Origin: Caldilineaceae bacterium
Lineage (GTDB): Bacteria > Chloroflexota > Anaerolineae > Caldilineales > Caldilineaceae
Assembly: GCA_018003515.1 (NCBI GenBank)
Contig: JAGNDO010000042.1
Span: 1 to 42,967 of the forward strand
Direction: 5' to 3'
DNA length: 42,967 bases
The notes beneath the pieces are model-generated. The model searched no databases, was not told where the DNA came from, and saw only the letters and a program-made list of their open reading frames with translations. Made by a program: the position numbers and the translations under genes. Of the stretch, positions 24,266-33,650 are shown one piece after another (position 1 is the stretch's first letter; each line of letters begins with the position of its first letter).

Positions 24266-25183
24266 CTATAAAAACGGGTCTACCTTTTCTGGATAATCGA
24301 CAACTTCCAGAATCAATCCATTGGGCAGCGCCGGAGACGCCGAGCGACTGCGCTCTTTGGCGGCCAAAGCCACTGCCACATCTTCGGGGGTACGCTGCCC
24401 CAGCCCTACCTCTACCATCGTGCCGACCAGGTTGCGTACCATGCGCTGCAAAAATGCATTGGCGCAGATTGTAAAGACCAGACAACGTTGGGGAGTGTGT
24501 TGCCCTCTACCACCCAACTCCGGCAGGTTTGTACAAACTTCCTGCCAATCTGCCTGGAAGACCGTACGCACCGTGTTGACACCCTGGGGAGGGCGGCCAA
24601 AGGTGGCAAAGTCATGTTCACCCACCAACAAAGCGGCTGCCAGATTCATGGCTGTCAGATCCAGCATCCGGGGCTCGTGGAACGCAGTGGAAGCTGTCAG
24701 CGGCGATCTGGGTAACCGTTCTTCGCTGTTAACGTTCCCCTGGCTGGCCGTTTGCGCCAAACCTTGGGGTGACGTAGTGGTAACTGTGTATCGATATGTG
24801 CGACTAAGCGCACTAAATCGCGGATGAAAGTCGGGTGATGCCTCAACCAATCGCCGAATCACAATATCGGCTGGCAGATGAGCATTCCAGGCTCGCATCA
24901 GGACGGCTAAGTCGTGACGCCAGGGTAGCTGGGTGGCAATCACCTGGCCCCGGGCGTGGACGCCTGTGTCTGTGCGTCCGGATCCCACAACTCGGTACGG
25001 GACGGCTGCCCCGGTTTCGAGTTGAATCCCCACACAGAGCGCCAGGGCTGTTTCCAACTCACCCTGGACGGTGGGCACGTTTGCCTGCAACTGGAAGCCG
25101 TTATACGCTCCACCATTGTAGGCAACCAGCGCCGCCACATGGATAGGCGAACCGGAATCGGACGCCTGGTGCGCCGCTGCCAT
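24266..25183 (-). CDS. truA: tRNA pseudouridine(38-40) synthase
   Basis: 305 aa. Converts uridines 38-40 of the tRNA anticodon arm to pseudouridine. The catalytic aspartate is D72 in GSGRTDTGVHARGQVI. Other family signatures are VAYNGGAYNGFQLQ at the start, SRTYRYTV, EHDFATFGRPP and FLQRMVRNLVGTMVEVG. An insertion of about 25-30 residues (QTASQGNVNSEERLPRS and following) between RYTVTT and DLTAMNLAAALLVGEHDF makes it longer than the E. coli enzyme. The ATG at 25183 comes one base after the rplQ stop, so it is translationally coupled. Location between rplQ and rplM is common in Gram-positive and Chloroflexota genomes. Confidence 0.95.
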   Translation of the reverse strand: MAAAHQASDSGSPIHVAALVAYNGGAYNGFQLQANVPTVQGELETALALCVGIQLETGAAVPYRVVGSGRTDTGVHARGQVIATQLPWRHDLAVLMRAWNAHLPADIVIRRLVEASPDFHPRFSALSRTYRYTVTTTSPQGLAQTASQGNVNSEERLPRSPLTASTAFHEPRMLDLTAMNLAAALLVGEHDFATFGRPPQGVNTVRTVFQADWQEVCTNLPELGGRGQHTPQRCLVFTICANAFLQRMVRNLVGTMVEVGLGQRTPEDVAVALAAKERSRSASPALPNGLILEVVDYPEKVDPFL

Positions 25184-25184
25184 C

Positions 25185-25574
25185 TTAGCTGACGGTGACG
25201 GTGCTGTCTACCATCTCAAGCAAAACCATCTCCGCCGCATCCCCATGACGCATACCCAGCTTGATGATGCGGGTGTAGCCACCGGGGCGCTTCTCATAAC
25301 GGGGCGCAAAGACATCAAAGACTTTTTTGGCCACGGTCTGGTCGCCAAGATAAGCGACCACCTGACGTTGCTTGTGGACACGATTGCCGCCATCGGCCAT
25401 GCCATGCTTGGCCTTGGTGATCAACTTCTCGGCGTCGCCACGGATGGCCTTGGCTTTGGCCTCGGTGGTGGTGATGCGCTCGTGAATGAATAATTCTCGC
25501 ACAAGACCGTGGAAAAGTGCCTTGCGGGGGCCGGACTTGCGGTTCAGGGTACGCCCTGCAATTCGATGTCGCAT
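25185..25574 (-). CDS. rplQ: Ribosomal protein L17
   Basis: 129 aa. Sits near the peptide exit on the 50S subunit. RHRIAGRTLNRKSGPRKALF is the conserved opening, followed by LVRELFIHERITTTEAKAKA, and the C-terminal RPGGYTRIIKLGMRHGDAAEMVLLE is canonical. GGGAG precedes the ATG by eight bases. 106 bases separate it from rpoA. Confidence 0.97.
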   Translation of the reverse strand: MRHRIAGRTLNRKSGPRKALFHGLVRELFIHERITTTEAKAKAIRGDAEKLITKAKHGMADGGNRVHKQRQVVAYLGDQTVAKKVFDVFAPRYEKRPGGYTRIIKLGMRHGDAAEMVLLEMVDSTVTVS

Positions 25575-25680
25575 ACGATCAACTCCCTTAATTTACGTTC
25601 GTTCGACCGTTGCCCGGTCGATACTGTCAGAAGACCCGGCCACGACCAGAATCTCGAAGAATGTCAACGGTACGCGGTTC

Positions 25681-26676
25681 TTAGCCTTCGTCCTCATCGT
25701 CACCACCGACTGCCGCTCGATCCAAGAAGGCGCTCAAGTCTACACCTGGCACATGCAAGTAGCCCTTTTCGTCCAGCTTCTCAACCAGCTCGTCCAAAGA
25801 CTTGGCCCCGAAGTTGCGGATGGCCAGCATCTCTTCTTCGCCCTTTTCCATGCGCTTCAGGATTTCACCCACCTTGGTGATCCCCGCACGCTTGAGGCAA
25901 TTATAGGCCCGCACGGTCAGCTCAAGCTCCTCGATGGGAGCCTCCGCAACCCGAGACGGGATCCCTTCTTCTTCCTCTTCCACCTTTTCTACCGCCCGGG
26001 CCTCTGTGCCCGAAAGCAAAGAAAGGTGCTCCACCAGGATGCTGGCTGCCTTATGCAGAGAATCTTCTGGCGCGATAGTGCCATCGGTCCAGATCTCCAG
26101 GTTGAGCTTGTCATAGTCGGTCTGTTGACCAATACGCGTATGCTCGACCTTATAGGCCGCCTTGCGGACGGGGCTGAAGATGGCATCCACAGGAATCTCG
26201 CCCAGAGGCAAGCGGCGGCGTTCTTCAGCCGGGCTATAGCCACGACCACGCTCCACCACCAACTCCAAGTCCAGATCCACGTCGTTGGAATCCGCAGTCA
26301 AAAGATAGAGATCCGGGTTGATAATCTCGATTTCAGGCGGGCAGACCAAGTCTCCAGCCGTAATCGGGCCTTCGCTAGTCACTTCCACATGGATGCGGAT
26401 GGGATCCTCACTGTGGCTGCGCATACGAATCTGCTTCAGATTCAAGATCAGCCGCGTGGTATCTTCTCGCACATGGGGAATGGCCGTAAACTCGTGATGG
26501 ATGCCGCTGATGCGCACGGAGGTCACCGCAGCGCCTTCCAGCGAAGAGAGCAACACCCGGCGCAAAGAATTGCCCAGAGTGATGCCATATCCCCGTTCCA
26601 GGGGACTGATCACGAAATGGCCATAATTGCGTGAAAGCGATTCAGTTTCAATTTTTGGTAGCACCAAGTTTAGCAA
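25681..26676 (-). CDS. rpoA: RNA polymerase alpha subunit
   Basis: 331 aa. The N-terminal domain (1-230) that nucleates polymerase assembly has SRNYGHFVISPLERGYGITL, NSLRRVLLSSLEG and GRGYSPAEERR. The C-terminal domain (about 250-320), which contacts UP elements and activators, has IEELELTVRAYNCLKRAGI, IRNFGAKSLDELVEKL. The linker is acidic (EKVEEEEEG). The start codon is TTG at 26676, with AGGAG eight bases upstream; the first plausible alternative is a GTG four codons later with no site of its own. Confidence 0.97.
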   Translation of the reverse strand: MLNLVLPKIETESLSRNYGHFVISPLERGYGITLGNSLRRVLLSSLEGAAVTSVRISGIHHEFTAIPHVREDTTRLILNLKQIRMRSHSEDPIRIHVEVTSEGPITAGDLVCPPEIEIINPDLYLLTADSNDVDLDLELVVERGRGYSPAEERRRLPLGEIPVDAIFSPVRKAAYKVEHTRIGQQTDYDKLNLEIWTDGTIAPEDSLHKAASILVEHLSLLSGTEARAVEKVEEEEEGIPSRVAEAPIEELELTVRAYNCLKRAGITKVGEILKRMEKGEEEMLAIRNFGAKSLDELVEKLDEKGYLHVPGVDLSAFLDRAAVGGDDEDEG

Positions 26677-26804
26677 CAGCTACTCTCCTGTCTTTTTTCA
26701 ATTCAGGCGACGCGAGCCATACAACAGGCAAGCGCTCGCCCCCCAAAGCCAATGATTTTTTGCATCGGCAAGAGGGCTGGGCTTGCACAAACAGCACACG
26801 TAGA

Positions 26805-27440
26805 CTAGCGGCTGTAGTACTCGACGATCAGCTGCTCATTCAACGGGATGGCGACGTCTTCACGGGTAGGTTCTCCCAGGATAGACCCGCGCATGGCGGC
26901 CATGTCCATCCCCAACCAAGCCGGAACCGTCTTGCCCTGCAACTGCGGGGCACGCTCCTTGAAGTACTCATTGCCGCGGCTGCGTTCCTGCACCGTGATC
27001 ACATCACCCAAGCTGACCAGGAACGAAGGAATATCGGTCTTGCGGCCATTGACATCAAAGTGTCCGTGCAAAACCAACTGGCGTGCCTGGGATCGGCTGT
27101 CCGCAAAGCCCAAGCGGTACACCACGTTATCCAAGCGGCTTTCCAGAATGGTCAAGAGTACCACGCCGGTCAACCCCTTGCGCCGGGAGGCTTCCTTGAA
27201 ATAGCGGCGGAACTGACGCTCCATCACGCCATAAATACGGCGGGCCTTTTGTTTTTCGCGCAGCTGCATGCCAAAGTCAGAGACCTTGCGCCGGAAGATC
27301 GTTTTCTTGCCGTGACTGCCGGGCGGGTAGGCACGCCGTTCGATGGCGCACTTGGGGCTGAGGCAGCGATCGCCCTTCAAAAATAGCTTCTGACCTTCAC
27401 GCCGGCAGAGCTTGCAAACTGCATCTGTGTATCTTGCCAT
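26805..27440 (-). CDS. rpsD: Ribosomal protein S4 (zinc-binding type)
   Basis: 211 aa. Primary 16S rRNA binder that starts 30S assembly. The N-terminal zinc site is C9, C12, C26 and C31. The S4 RNA-binding domain begins at [20 protein letters not shown]. The ATG at 27440 follows GGAGGACAAG; an earlier in-frame start at 27569 would add 43 residues that do not belong to the family. In many bacteria S4 represses its own operon; the 329-base region upstream could hold such a site. Confidence 0.97.
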   Translation of the reverse strand: MARYTDAVCKLCRREGQKLFLKGDRCLSPKCAIERRAYPPGSHGKKTIFRRKVSDFGMQLREKQKARRIYGVMERQFRRYFKEASRRKGLTGVVLLTILESRLDNVVYRLGFADSRSQARQLVLHGHFDVNGRKTDIPSFLVSLGDVITVQERSRGNEYFKERAPQLQGKTVPAWLGMDMAAMRGSILGEPTREDVAIPLNEQLIVEYYSR

Positions 27441-27769
27441 CTTGTCCTCCAAACTGAGCCACAAGCGTATTCGATAATTGACGCCTGAATAGCGGCTTGA
27501 TCGAGTTCGGCAATCATCTGCCGTCTCAAACGGTCTCCGAAAAGACCTGCCAAAAAGTCCCGCATGCATAGATTGTGCGGCGACTTCTGCGATGGCCTAC
27601 ATGCCACCGTCTTTAACGAACGGAAAGCGAGCAAAACTTCTGCTCGCTCCGAAAGACCTGCTACCCCAAATCCAAGTGCAAATCGTCGGATTTTCAGCCT
27701 TCGGTGTGGCCAACCCCAAAACCGGGGCAGCCTGCGTGGCCAAGTAGACGATCTGCGCCGCCAGAAAAG
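27441..27769 (-). other. Non-coding leader between rpsK and rpsD with hairpin and direct repeat
   Basis: This is the longest non-coding gap in the ribosomal cluster. A hairpin AGCGAGCA (27626-27633) with TGCTCGCT (27641-27648) is visible. The 15-16-base motif CTCCGAAA(A)GACCTGC occurs twice (27535-27550, 27647-27661), 112 bases apart, the second copy touching the hairpin. No convincing promoter or gene is seen. It could be an S4 autoregulatory leader or contain an internal promoter; neither is proven. Confidence 0.45.
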
Positions 27770-28174
27770 CTAGACTCGGCGCTTGGATGGCGGGCGGCAC
27801 CCGTTGTGGGGCACCGGGGTAATGTCGGTGATTGAGAGAACCTGGATCCCCGTGGATTGCAGGGAACGGATGGCACCCTCTCGGCCAGGGCCGGGGCCCT
27901 TGACGAAGACATGCACCTGTCGCATATTAAACTCGCTATGGGCCGTGCGCCCTACGCTTTGGGCAGCCAACTGAGCAGCAAACGGCGTACTCTTGCGGCT
28001 ACCCTTAAAGCCGGCGGTCCCGCTACTGGCCCACGTCAGGGTGGCCCCAGTGGGATCTGTCACGGTGATAATGGTGTTGTTAAAAGTTGAATGGATGTGG
28101 ACTTGACCACTGGGCACATTCTTCTTCTCGCGTCGGGCCTGTCGTCGACCAGTACGCCGTCTGGGTGCAGCCAT
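27770..28174 (-). CDS. rpsK: Ribosomal protein S11
   Basis: 134 aa. Part of the 30S platform next to the mRNA exit. Clear signatures: [57 protein letters not shown] and the C-terminal [28 protein letters not shown] precedes the ATG at 28174; an upstream start at 28258 is rejected because it has no site and unrelated residues. The gap to rpsM contains a GC-rich hairpin (28204-28229). Confidence 0.97.
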   Translation of the reverse strand: MAAPRRRTGRRQARREKKNVPSGQVHIHSTFNNTIITVTDPTGATLTWASSGTAGFKGSRKSTPFAAQLAAQSVGRTAHSEFNMRQVHVFVKGPGPGREGAIRSLQSTGIQVLSITDITPVPHNGCRPPSKRRV

Positions 28175-28289
28175 GTTCTCTCCTCGCTCGTTCTGCTGGC
28201 CAGCCCGCTCCGGCACAGTGCCGTGCGGGCGACTTGACTTGATGCCGTGGTTGGGCAAGAAAGCCCCCCACCGACATCACGTTTTTAAC

Positions 28290-28667
28290 TTACTTGCGCA
28301 GCCGCTTCTTGCCGGCAACCGTGCGTCGCACACCACGCCGCGTGCGGGCGTTGGTGCGGGTACGTTGGCCCCGGCTGGGCAGATTGCGTCGATGTCGTAG
28401 CCCCCGATACGAACCAATCTCGATCAGGCGCTTGATGTTCATATTGACTTCGCGGCGCAGGTCACCTTCCACTTGGAAATTGCGGTCGATGTACTCACGC
28501 AAACGAGTCACCTGGGCTTCATCCAGATCCTTGACACGAATGCTGGGATCAATCTGGGTAGCAGCCAGAATTTTTTCACTAGTGCTGTTGCCGATCCCAT
28601 AGATATAGGTCAGAGAAATTACAACCCGCTTGTCTCTGGGAATGTCAACGCCGGCGATACGCGCCAT
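28290..28667 (-). CDS. rpsM: Ribosomal protein S13
   Basis: 125 aa. Located in the 30S head, contacting the P-site tRNA and the 50S subunit. [20 protein letters not shown] is the standard start, [15 protein letters not shown] follows, and [20 protein letters not shown] and the lysine/arginine-rich end are canonical. AAGGAGAAGAGAGT lies upstream of the ATG. Confidence 0.97.
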   Translation of the reverse strand: MARIAGVDIPRDKRVVISLTYIYGIGNSTSEKILAATQIDPSIRVKDLDEAQVTRLREYIDRNFQVEGDLRREVNMNIKRLIEIGSYRGLRHRRNLPSRGQRTRTNARTRRGVRRTVAGKKRLRK

Positions 28668-28775
28668 ACTCTCTTCTCCTTACTGCCCAAACCTGTTTAC
28701 TTTGAGTTATTATTGCTTTGTTCTACTTTGTTCTGGATGTTGCCCACTTATGGGCCAAATGGTCTCGCTGGGGCT

Positions 28776-28889
28776 TTAGCCCTGGCGTTGTTTGTGCTTG
28801 GGGTTGGTACAGATCACGTACACAATGCCACGCCGCCGCACAATCTTGCACTTTTCACACATCCGCTTAACAGATGGTCGGACCTTCAT
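28776..28889 (-). CDS. rpmJ: Ribosomal protein L36 (zinc-binding type)
   Basis: 37 aa, in the expected place before rpsM. The sequence begins [20 protein letters not shown] and has the C+ zinc set C11, C14, C27 and H32. AAGGAG lies nine bases ahead of the ATG. Small and easily missed, but every conserved residue is present. Confidence 0.97.
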   Translation of the reverse strand: MKVRPSVKRMCEKCKIVRRRGIVYVICTNPKHKQRQG

Positions 28890-29089
28890 GGTGACTGACT
28901 CCTTCACTGCGCTTGATTCAATGTGCTAATAGGAACATGCTGATCAAGATTGGGCCGATATGACCGACCGTGTTGACCAACACGCTCTTCGGCTGGACGA
29001 CTTTGACAAAACAGGCGTCCGAGACCGACAACGGGGCTTTGTAAGCCCAATAAGTCTTGTTAGCGCAACTTTGCTAGTTTATCACACCC

Positions 29090-29929
29090 TCAGGGCAGAG
29101 TCAAAATTTCTGGCCCATTATTCGTTACTGCAACCGTGTGTTCAAAGTGGGCGGTCATGCTGTAATCCTTGCTGATGACCGTCCAGTCATCCTTCAGGGT
29201 TCGGGTGAGATGGGTACCCAACTGAACCATAGGCTCCAGGGCAAAGACCAACCCCGGCTGCATCACCAGGTTGCCGTCTGCATCCCCAGCCACGTAGTTG
29301 AGTACTTGGGGGGATTCATGCATGGATCGTCCCACCCCGTGGCCCGTATACTCCCGCACAATGTGCATGCCGTTGGCCTCCACAAACTGCTGGACGGCCC
29401 GGCTGACCTCCTTAACCCGGTTGCCTGCCACAGCTTGCTCGATGCCCAGATAGAGGGATTTCTCGGTCACCTCCATCAGTCGCTGGGTTTCCGGGGCAAT
29501 GTCGCCCACCACATAGGTCCAGGCGCTATCCCCGACAAAGCCGCGGTAGAAGACACCCACATCAATGCTGATGATATCCCCAGCCAGCAAGAGACGCTTC
29601 TTGCTGGGGATGCCGTGGACCAATTCTTCGTTGATACTGGTGCAGGTATGGGCCGGAAAGCCCCGATAGCCCAAAAAACAAGAGCGGGCACCAAGTTTTT
29701 GCATGGTCTCGGCGGCCAACTGGTCAAGATCCCATGTACTCACACCGGGACGGATGGCTTCCCGCAGGGCCTGATGGACCCGGGCCACCACTCGGCCCGA
29801 CTCCCGCATAATGCGAATTTCCTGGGGAGTCTTCAAGGTCGGTGCCTGGGGGCGTTCTGCTGTTTGGCGCTGAGGTCGCTTCCAAAAGCGCCCTCCCCCC
29901 CGCTTGAGCATGGTTTTCTGCTGATTCAT
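29090..29929 (-). CDS. map: Type I methionine aminopeptidase
   Basis: 279 aa. Removes the initiator methionine from nascent proteins. The two-metal site is complete: D123 and D134 in IDVGVFYRGFVGDSA, H197 in YTGHGVGRSMHE, E232 in FALEPMVQ and E263 in HFEHTVAVT. H105 in VHGIPS is the substrate-binding histidine. The first 30 residues (Lys/Arg/Gln-rich, MNQQKTMLKRGGGRFWKRPQ) extend beyond the usual type Ia start, and could help ribosome binding. AAAGG lies upstream. No infA follows it, unlike in many bacteria. Confidence 0.96.
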   Translation of the reverse strand: MNQQKTMLKRGGGRFWKRPQRQTAERPQAPTLKTPQEIRIMRESGRVVARVHQALREAIRPGVSTWDLDQLAAETMQKLGARSCFLGYRGFPAHTCTSINEELVHGIPSKKRLLLAGDIISIDVGVFYRGFVGDSAWTYVVGDIAPETQRLMEVTEKSLYLGIEQAVAGNRVKEVSRAVQQFVEANGMHIVREYTGHGVGRSMHESPQVLNYVAGDADGNLVMQPGLVFALEPMVQLGTHLTRTLKDDWTVISKDYSMTAHFEHTVAVTNNGPEILTLP

Positions 29930-29983
29930 CCTACACCTTTAACTCGGCTTGATCGGCCGGTGCTTCCAGTCCACAAACCCAAC

Positions 29984-30646
29984 TCAGATCTCACCCACCA
30001 GAGATCTCAACTCAACCTGCACCTGGTCAATCGGACGGTTGCCGTCGATTTCCGCCAGCAGGTTGTGGGCAAAATAATAGCCCACCAGAGGAGAAGTCTG
30101 TTTGTAATAGACATACAGACGGTTGCGCACGGTGTCCGGCGTATCATCGTTGCGCTGATAGAGTTCGCCACCATCCTTGTCGCAGATGCCATCTTGCCGG
30201 GGCGGGTTGAACTCCACATGGTAGACCTCACCACAAGAGCGGCAGACCCGGCGTCCTGTGATGCGGCGCATGGCTTCGTCGTCGCTGATGCTGATCATCG
30301 GCACCAGCCTAACACCCCCGCTGTCGGCCGTCATGGCATCAAATTCCCGGGCCTGGAACAGGTTGCGGGGGAAGCCATCCATGATAGCCCCCTTGGCGCA
30401 ATCTTCCCGCTGCAACCGATCCGCCACCATGCGGATGGTGACATCATCGGGCACCAGATCACCCCGGTCCATAAAGCTCTTGGCCAACAGGCCCAGTTCG
30501 GTGTTATTTTTCAGATTATACCGGAAGATATCTCCGGTTGAGATCTGGGGCAATCCCAAATCCATTTCCAACAGTCGCGCCTGAGTACCTTTGCCGGCAC
30601 CCGGCACACCCAACAATACCAAGTAGGTGCGCTTGCCCTGGCTCAT
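29984..30646 (-). CDS. adk: Adenylate kinase (zinc-lid type)
   Basis: 220 aa, long form. Interconverts ATP, AMP and ADP. The P-loop is GVPGAGKGTQ (13-22), the AMP site has ISTGDIFRYNL and GFPRNLFQA, and the LID (about 132-165) carries a zinc set C135, C138, C155 and D158. DGGELYQRNDDTPDTVRNRL is the usual LID end. The ribosome-binding site is weak (GAGA). A hairpin at 30826-30866 lies between secY and this gene, so its expression may be lower than that of the upstream genes. Confidence 0.96.
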   Translation of the reverse strand: MSQGKRTYLVLLGVPGAGKGTQARLLEMDLGLPQISTGDIFRYNLKNNTELGLLAKSFMDRGDLVPDDVTIRMVADRLQREDCAKGAIMDGFPRNLFQAREFDAMTADSGGVRLVPMISISDDEAMRRITGRRVCRSCGEVYHVEFNPPRQDGICDKDGGELYQRNDDTPDTVRNRLYVYYKQTSPLVGYYFAHNLLAEIDGNRPIDQVQVELRSLVGEI

Positions 30647-30825
30647 GTGAATTCTCGATCTCTATCTAGCCTGGTTGAGATGAACTGACATCCCGCTGGA
30701 TGCCCGACACCCGTCCCCCTGTTGCGGCCCGCACCAGTGGCCCACACAAGCTTGTAAAAGCCTTCATGGATCCAAACCGGACCCTGCCGGAGGATGGAAA
30801 CCCATGCAACAAAACCAAGAGAAAG

Positions 30826-30866
30826 AACCCGGCGTCGATCAGGTCCAGCTAGATCGACGCCGGGTT
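30826..30866 (-). terminator. Hairpin between secY and adk, possible attenuator
   Basis: AACCCGGCGTCGATC (30826-30840) pairs perfectly with 30852-30866 around an 11-base loop. On the - strand it is followed by TTCTTTCTCTTGG, a broken U tract. It could lower transcription into adk-map and the genes after them, or mark a processing site. Confidence 0.55.
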
Positions 30867-30910
30867 CACAGCTTCAACTCTATAGAGTAGGCAACTCTCG
30901 CTGGCACAGA

Positions 30911-32245
30911 CTACCGGATAAAGCCCTCATAGTTACGCATCATGAGCTGGGCTTCGATCTGCTTCATGGTATCCAACACCACACCCACCACGATGAGTAG
31001 ACCCGCGCTGCTGATGATCAGGGTGTTATATCCGCTTACCACACCACCGCCAAAGAGTACACCGGCCAGGTAGGGCAGCACAGCCACCAGACCCAGGAAG
31101 AGCGCCCCAACCATGGTGATACGACCCAGCACACCGTTCAGATATTGCTCCGTGCGCGGGCCAGGTCGGATACCGGGGATGAAACCACCCTGCTTTTGCA
31201 ATGTTTCGGGCAGATTCTGCTGCTTGAACATCACATCCGTGTAGAAGTAGGTAAAGGCTACGGTCAGCACAAAGTACATGAACCAGTAGAACCAGTTCTC
31301 AGGCCGCATGACCGTGTAAATGCCATTGGCAATGGTGCCAACCCAGTCCGTGCGGTTGACCAGATAGCTGGCGATGGTGCTGGGGAAGAGCAACAGGCTC
31401 TGGGCAAAGATCAGGGGAATCATGCCAGCGGTGTTGACTCGCAGAGGCACATAGGTGCTGCGACCGCCAACCATCATCAGCCGGTTGCCGCGCATGGTGC
31501 GCACGCGCTTGCCATACTGCACCGGGATCCGTCGTTGGCCTTCCTGCACCCACACGATCAGCGCAACCGTCAAGATGGTGATGATGGTGAAGACAAGCAG
31601 GACATTCCAGCGACTGGCCAGGGTGACAATATGCGAAGGCACAGAGGCCACGATACCGGCAAAGATGATCAGCGAAACACCGTTGCCGATGCCCTGTTGG
31701 GTCAACATCTGGCCCAGCCAGACCGCAAACATGGTGCCAGCGGTCAGGCTGATGATGATGGTCAGTGTAGGCAACAGGTTGGCACCGGTAAAGCCCCAGT
31801 TGGGGAGAACCGGACCAACGTTGGAGCTCAAGGACTGGCTCAGAATCGTGGCCTGGCCGATGCCCTGCAAAACAGCCAAGGGCAAGGAGAGCCAATAAGT
31901 ATATTTATTGATCTGGTTGCGGCCCGACTCACCTTCCCGGCTCAATTCCTCAAGCTGGGGCACGATGGGGGTCAACAACTGCATGATAATGGAAGAGGTG
32001 ATATAAGGATAGACACCCAGCGCCACAATCCCCATCTGCGCCAAAGCGCCACCGCTGAAGAAGTTCAGCAGATTGAGCAGGATGTTGGCATCTTCCCCAC
32101 CAAACAGGGCAGCCAGAGCCTCTCGATCCACACCTGGTACCGGGATATGAGCGGCAAAACGATAGAGCACCAGGATTCCGATGGTGATCAATAGCTTGCG
32201 CCGCAGGTCTGGCAAGCGGAAGGCATTCCGAATAGCGTCTAACAT
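30911..32245 (-). CDS. secY: Protein translocase subunit SecY
   Basis: 444 aa with about ten membrane segments. Forms the Sec channel in the inner membrane. The start MLDAIRNAFRLPDLRRKLL, the plug region (FSGGALAQMGIVALGVYPYI), TPIVPQLEELSREGESGRNQ and the loop GFIPGIRPGPRTEQYL are canonical. The last segment ends with MMRNYEGFIR. GGAGAG precedes the ATG. It follows rplO directly, as in most bacteria. Confidence 0.97.
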   Translation of the reverse strand: MLDAIRNAFRLPDLRRKLLITIGILVLYRFAAHIPVPGVDREALAALFGGEDANILLNLLNFFSGGALAQMGIVALGVYPYITSSIIMQLLTPIVPQLEELSREGESGRNQINKYTYWLSLPLAVLQGIGQATILSQSLSSNVGPVLPNWGFTGANLLPTLTIIISLTAGTMFAVWLGQMLTQQGIGNGVSLIIFAGIVASVPSHIVTLASRWNVLLVFTIITILTVALIVWVQEGQRRIPVQYGKRVRTMRGNRLMMVGGRSTYVPLRVNTAGMIPLIFAQSLLLFPSTIASYLVNRTDWVGTIANGIYTVMRPENWFYWFMYFVLTVAFTYFYTDVMFKQQNLPETLQKQGGFIPGIRPGPRTEQYLNGVLGRITMVGALFLGLVAVLPYLAGVLFGGGVVSGYNTLIISSAGLLIVVGVVLDTMKQIEAQLMMRNYEGFIR

Positions 32246-32333
32246 GGTCTCTCTCCGAAGATTGAACCAGGACCGGCCCAGGAAATCCTAGGCCGGCGAG
32301 AATCCACGATCAGAGCGGGCAGAAAAATCCGCC

Positions 32334-32813
32334 TTATGATCGGGGAAAATTCTTGTTGATTTCCAGGGGCAGCACCTCGACAGAGCCACCAGCGGCCTCG
32401 ATCTTGGCCTTGGCACCGGCGCTGACCCGATGGGCCTTCACCGTGACCGCCTTGGCCAATTCACCACGGCCCAAGATCACCACCGGTTCTTCGGCCCCAC
32501 GCAGCAAACCTGCCAGGGTCAAAGAGTCCGGGTTCACATCGGCACCGGCCTCAAACAGGCGCTCGATGCTGTCCAGGTTGACCGGGTTATACGATACTTT
32601 GAAGCGATTGCTAAAGCCGCGCAGCTTGGGGAGACGTTTGACCAGGGGCAGTTGACCACCCTCAAAGGTAGGACGAACGCCGCCACCTGTGCGGCTGTTC
32701 TGGCCCTTGGTCCCACGGCCGGCGGTTTTACCCTTACCGGACCCCGTGCCACGACCTACTCGCTTGCGCTTTTGTGTTGCACCCTCTGCGGGGCGCAGGT
32801 CATGAAGTTTCAT
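32334..32813 (-). CDS. rplO: Ribosomal protein L15
   Basis: 159 aa. Late assembly protein of the 50S subunit. MKLHDLRPAEGATQKRKRVG, RGTGSGKGKTAGRGTKGQNS and FEGGQLPLVKRLPKLRGFSN are the usual glycine-rich N-terminal segments; the C-terminal domain has VKAHRVSAGAKAKIEAAGGS. AGGAG lies ahead of the ATG, 76 bases after rpmD. Confidence 0.97.
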   Translation of the reverse strand: MKLHDLRPAEGATQKRKRVGRGTGSGKGKTAGRGTKGQNSRTGGGVRPTFEGGQLPLVKRLPKLRGFSNRFKVSYNPVNLDSIERLFEAGADVNPDSLTLAGLLRGAEEPVVILGRGELAKAVTVKAHRVSAGAKAKIEAAGGSVEVLPLEINKNFPRS

Positions 32814-32889
32814 ACCTTGCTCCTGCTAATTCGTTCTGTTTTAAGATCCTCTGGGCCGGACAAAGTCCGCACAAGGGACCGGGCAGACA

Positions 32890-33072
32890 TTACGCCTCGG
32901 TCACTTCAACCAAGTGGATAACTTTGTTGATCATGCCTCGGATGACGGGCGTATCCTGCTGCTCCACCACCTGATGCATCTTGGTCAGGCCCAAGGCCCG
33001 TACCGTCGCCTTTTGGCTTTTTTCATAGCCAATCGGACTGCGCACCAACTTTACGGAAAGTGTCTTAGTCAT
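32890..33072 (-). CDS. rpmD: Ribosomal protein L30
   Basis: 60 aa. The fold is recognisable from [40 protein letters not shown] and [13 protein letters not shown]. The ATG at 33072 lies inside the 3' end of rpsE, with an eight-base overlap, and has AAGGAG upstream; earlier in-frame residues are shadow of rpsE. Not all bacteria keep L30, so its presence is a small taxonomic clue. Confidence 0.96.
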   Translation of the reverse strand: MTKTLSVKLVRSPIGYEKSQKATVRALGLTKMHQVVEQQDTPVIRGMINKVIHLVEVTEA

Positions 33073-33628
33073 TTCTCTTCTCCTTGACCCAGAAGGGTGC
33101 CAGATGAGAAGGGGAGACGCCACGACGCTCGGCCTCAACTCGATAGTCTTGCAGATCCTTCAGAGCGGCAAAGGTGGCCTGGGCCACATTCAAGATATTG
33201 TCGCTACCCAAAGACTTGCTCAAAATATCCTTGACCCCAGCGGCTTCCACCACGGCGCGCACACCGCCGCCGGCGATGACGCCGGTGCCGGGGCTGGCGG
33301 GCTTGAGCAACACTTCCCCAGCCCCAAAGCGGGTCTGGACAACATGGGGGATGGTCGTGCCAAGCAGAGGAATATCCACCATTGCCTTGCGAGCCCGTTC
33401 ACCGGCCTTGCGGATGGCATCTGGAACCTCACGGGCCTTGCCTACACCCACACCGACCTTGCCGTTGTTGTCACCAACCACGACCACGGCTCGGAAGGCA
33501 AAGCGACGGCCACCCTTCACCACCTTGGAGGTGCGGGCAATATGGACGACGCGCTCATCCAAAGCATCGCGTTCGTCCTTTTCCTTATCCTTGCGCTTAT
33601 CTTTACGTTCACGTTCTTTGCGTGCCAT
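33065..33628 (-). CDS. rpsE: Ribosomal protein S5
   Basis: 187 aa. Takes part in translational accuracy at the mRNA entrance. [40 protein letters not shown] and [20 protein letters not shown] are standard. The N-terminal 25 residues are an unusually charged run of Lys, Arg, Glu and Asp ([17 protein letters not shown]), longer than in most S5. AGGAG precedes the ATG. Overlaps rpmD by eight bases. Confidence 0.97.
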   Translation of the reverse strand: MARKERERKDKRKDKEKDERDALDERVVHIARTSKVVKGGRRFAFRAVVVVGDNNGKVGVGVGKAREVPDAIRKAGERARKAMVDIPLLGTTIPHVVQTRFGAGEVLLKPASPGTGVIAGGGVRAVVEAAGVKDILSKSLGSDNILNVAQATFAALKDLQDYRVEAERRGVSPSHLAPFWVKEKRND

Positions 33629-33650
33629 TGTCAGCTCCTATTGCCTGGCT

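Noticed and set aside
25486..26634. A 382-codon + strand frame opposite rpoA
   Set aside because: Antisense shadow of rpoA, which is complete and conserved on the other strand.
27377..27800. Possible small genes on the - strand between rpsK and rpsD
   Set aside because: No start context, and they overlap rpsD; residues look like non-coding leader.
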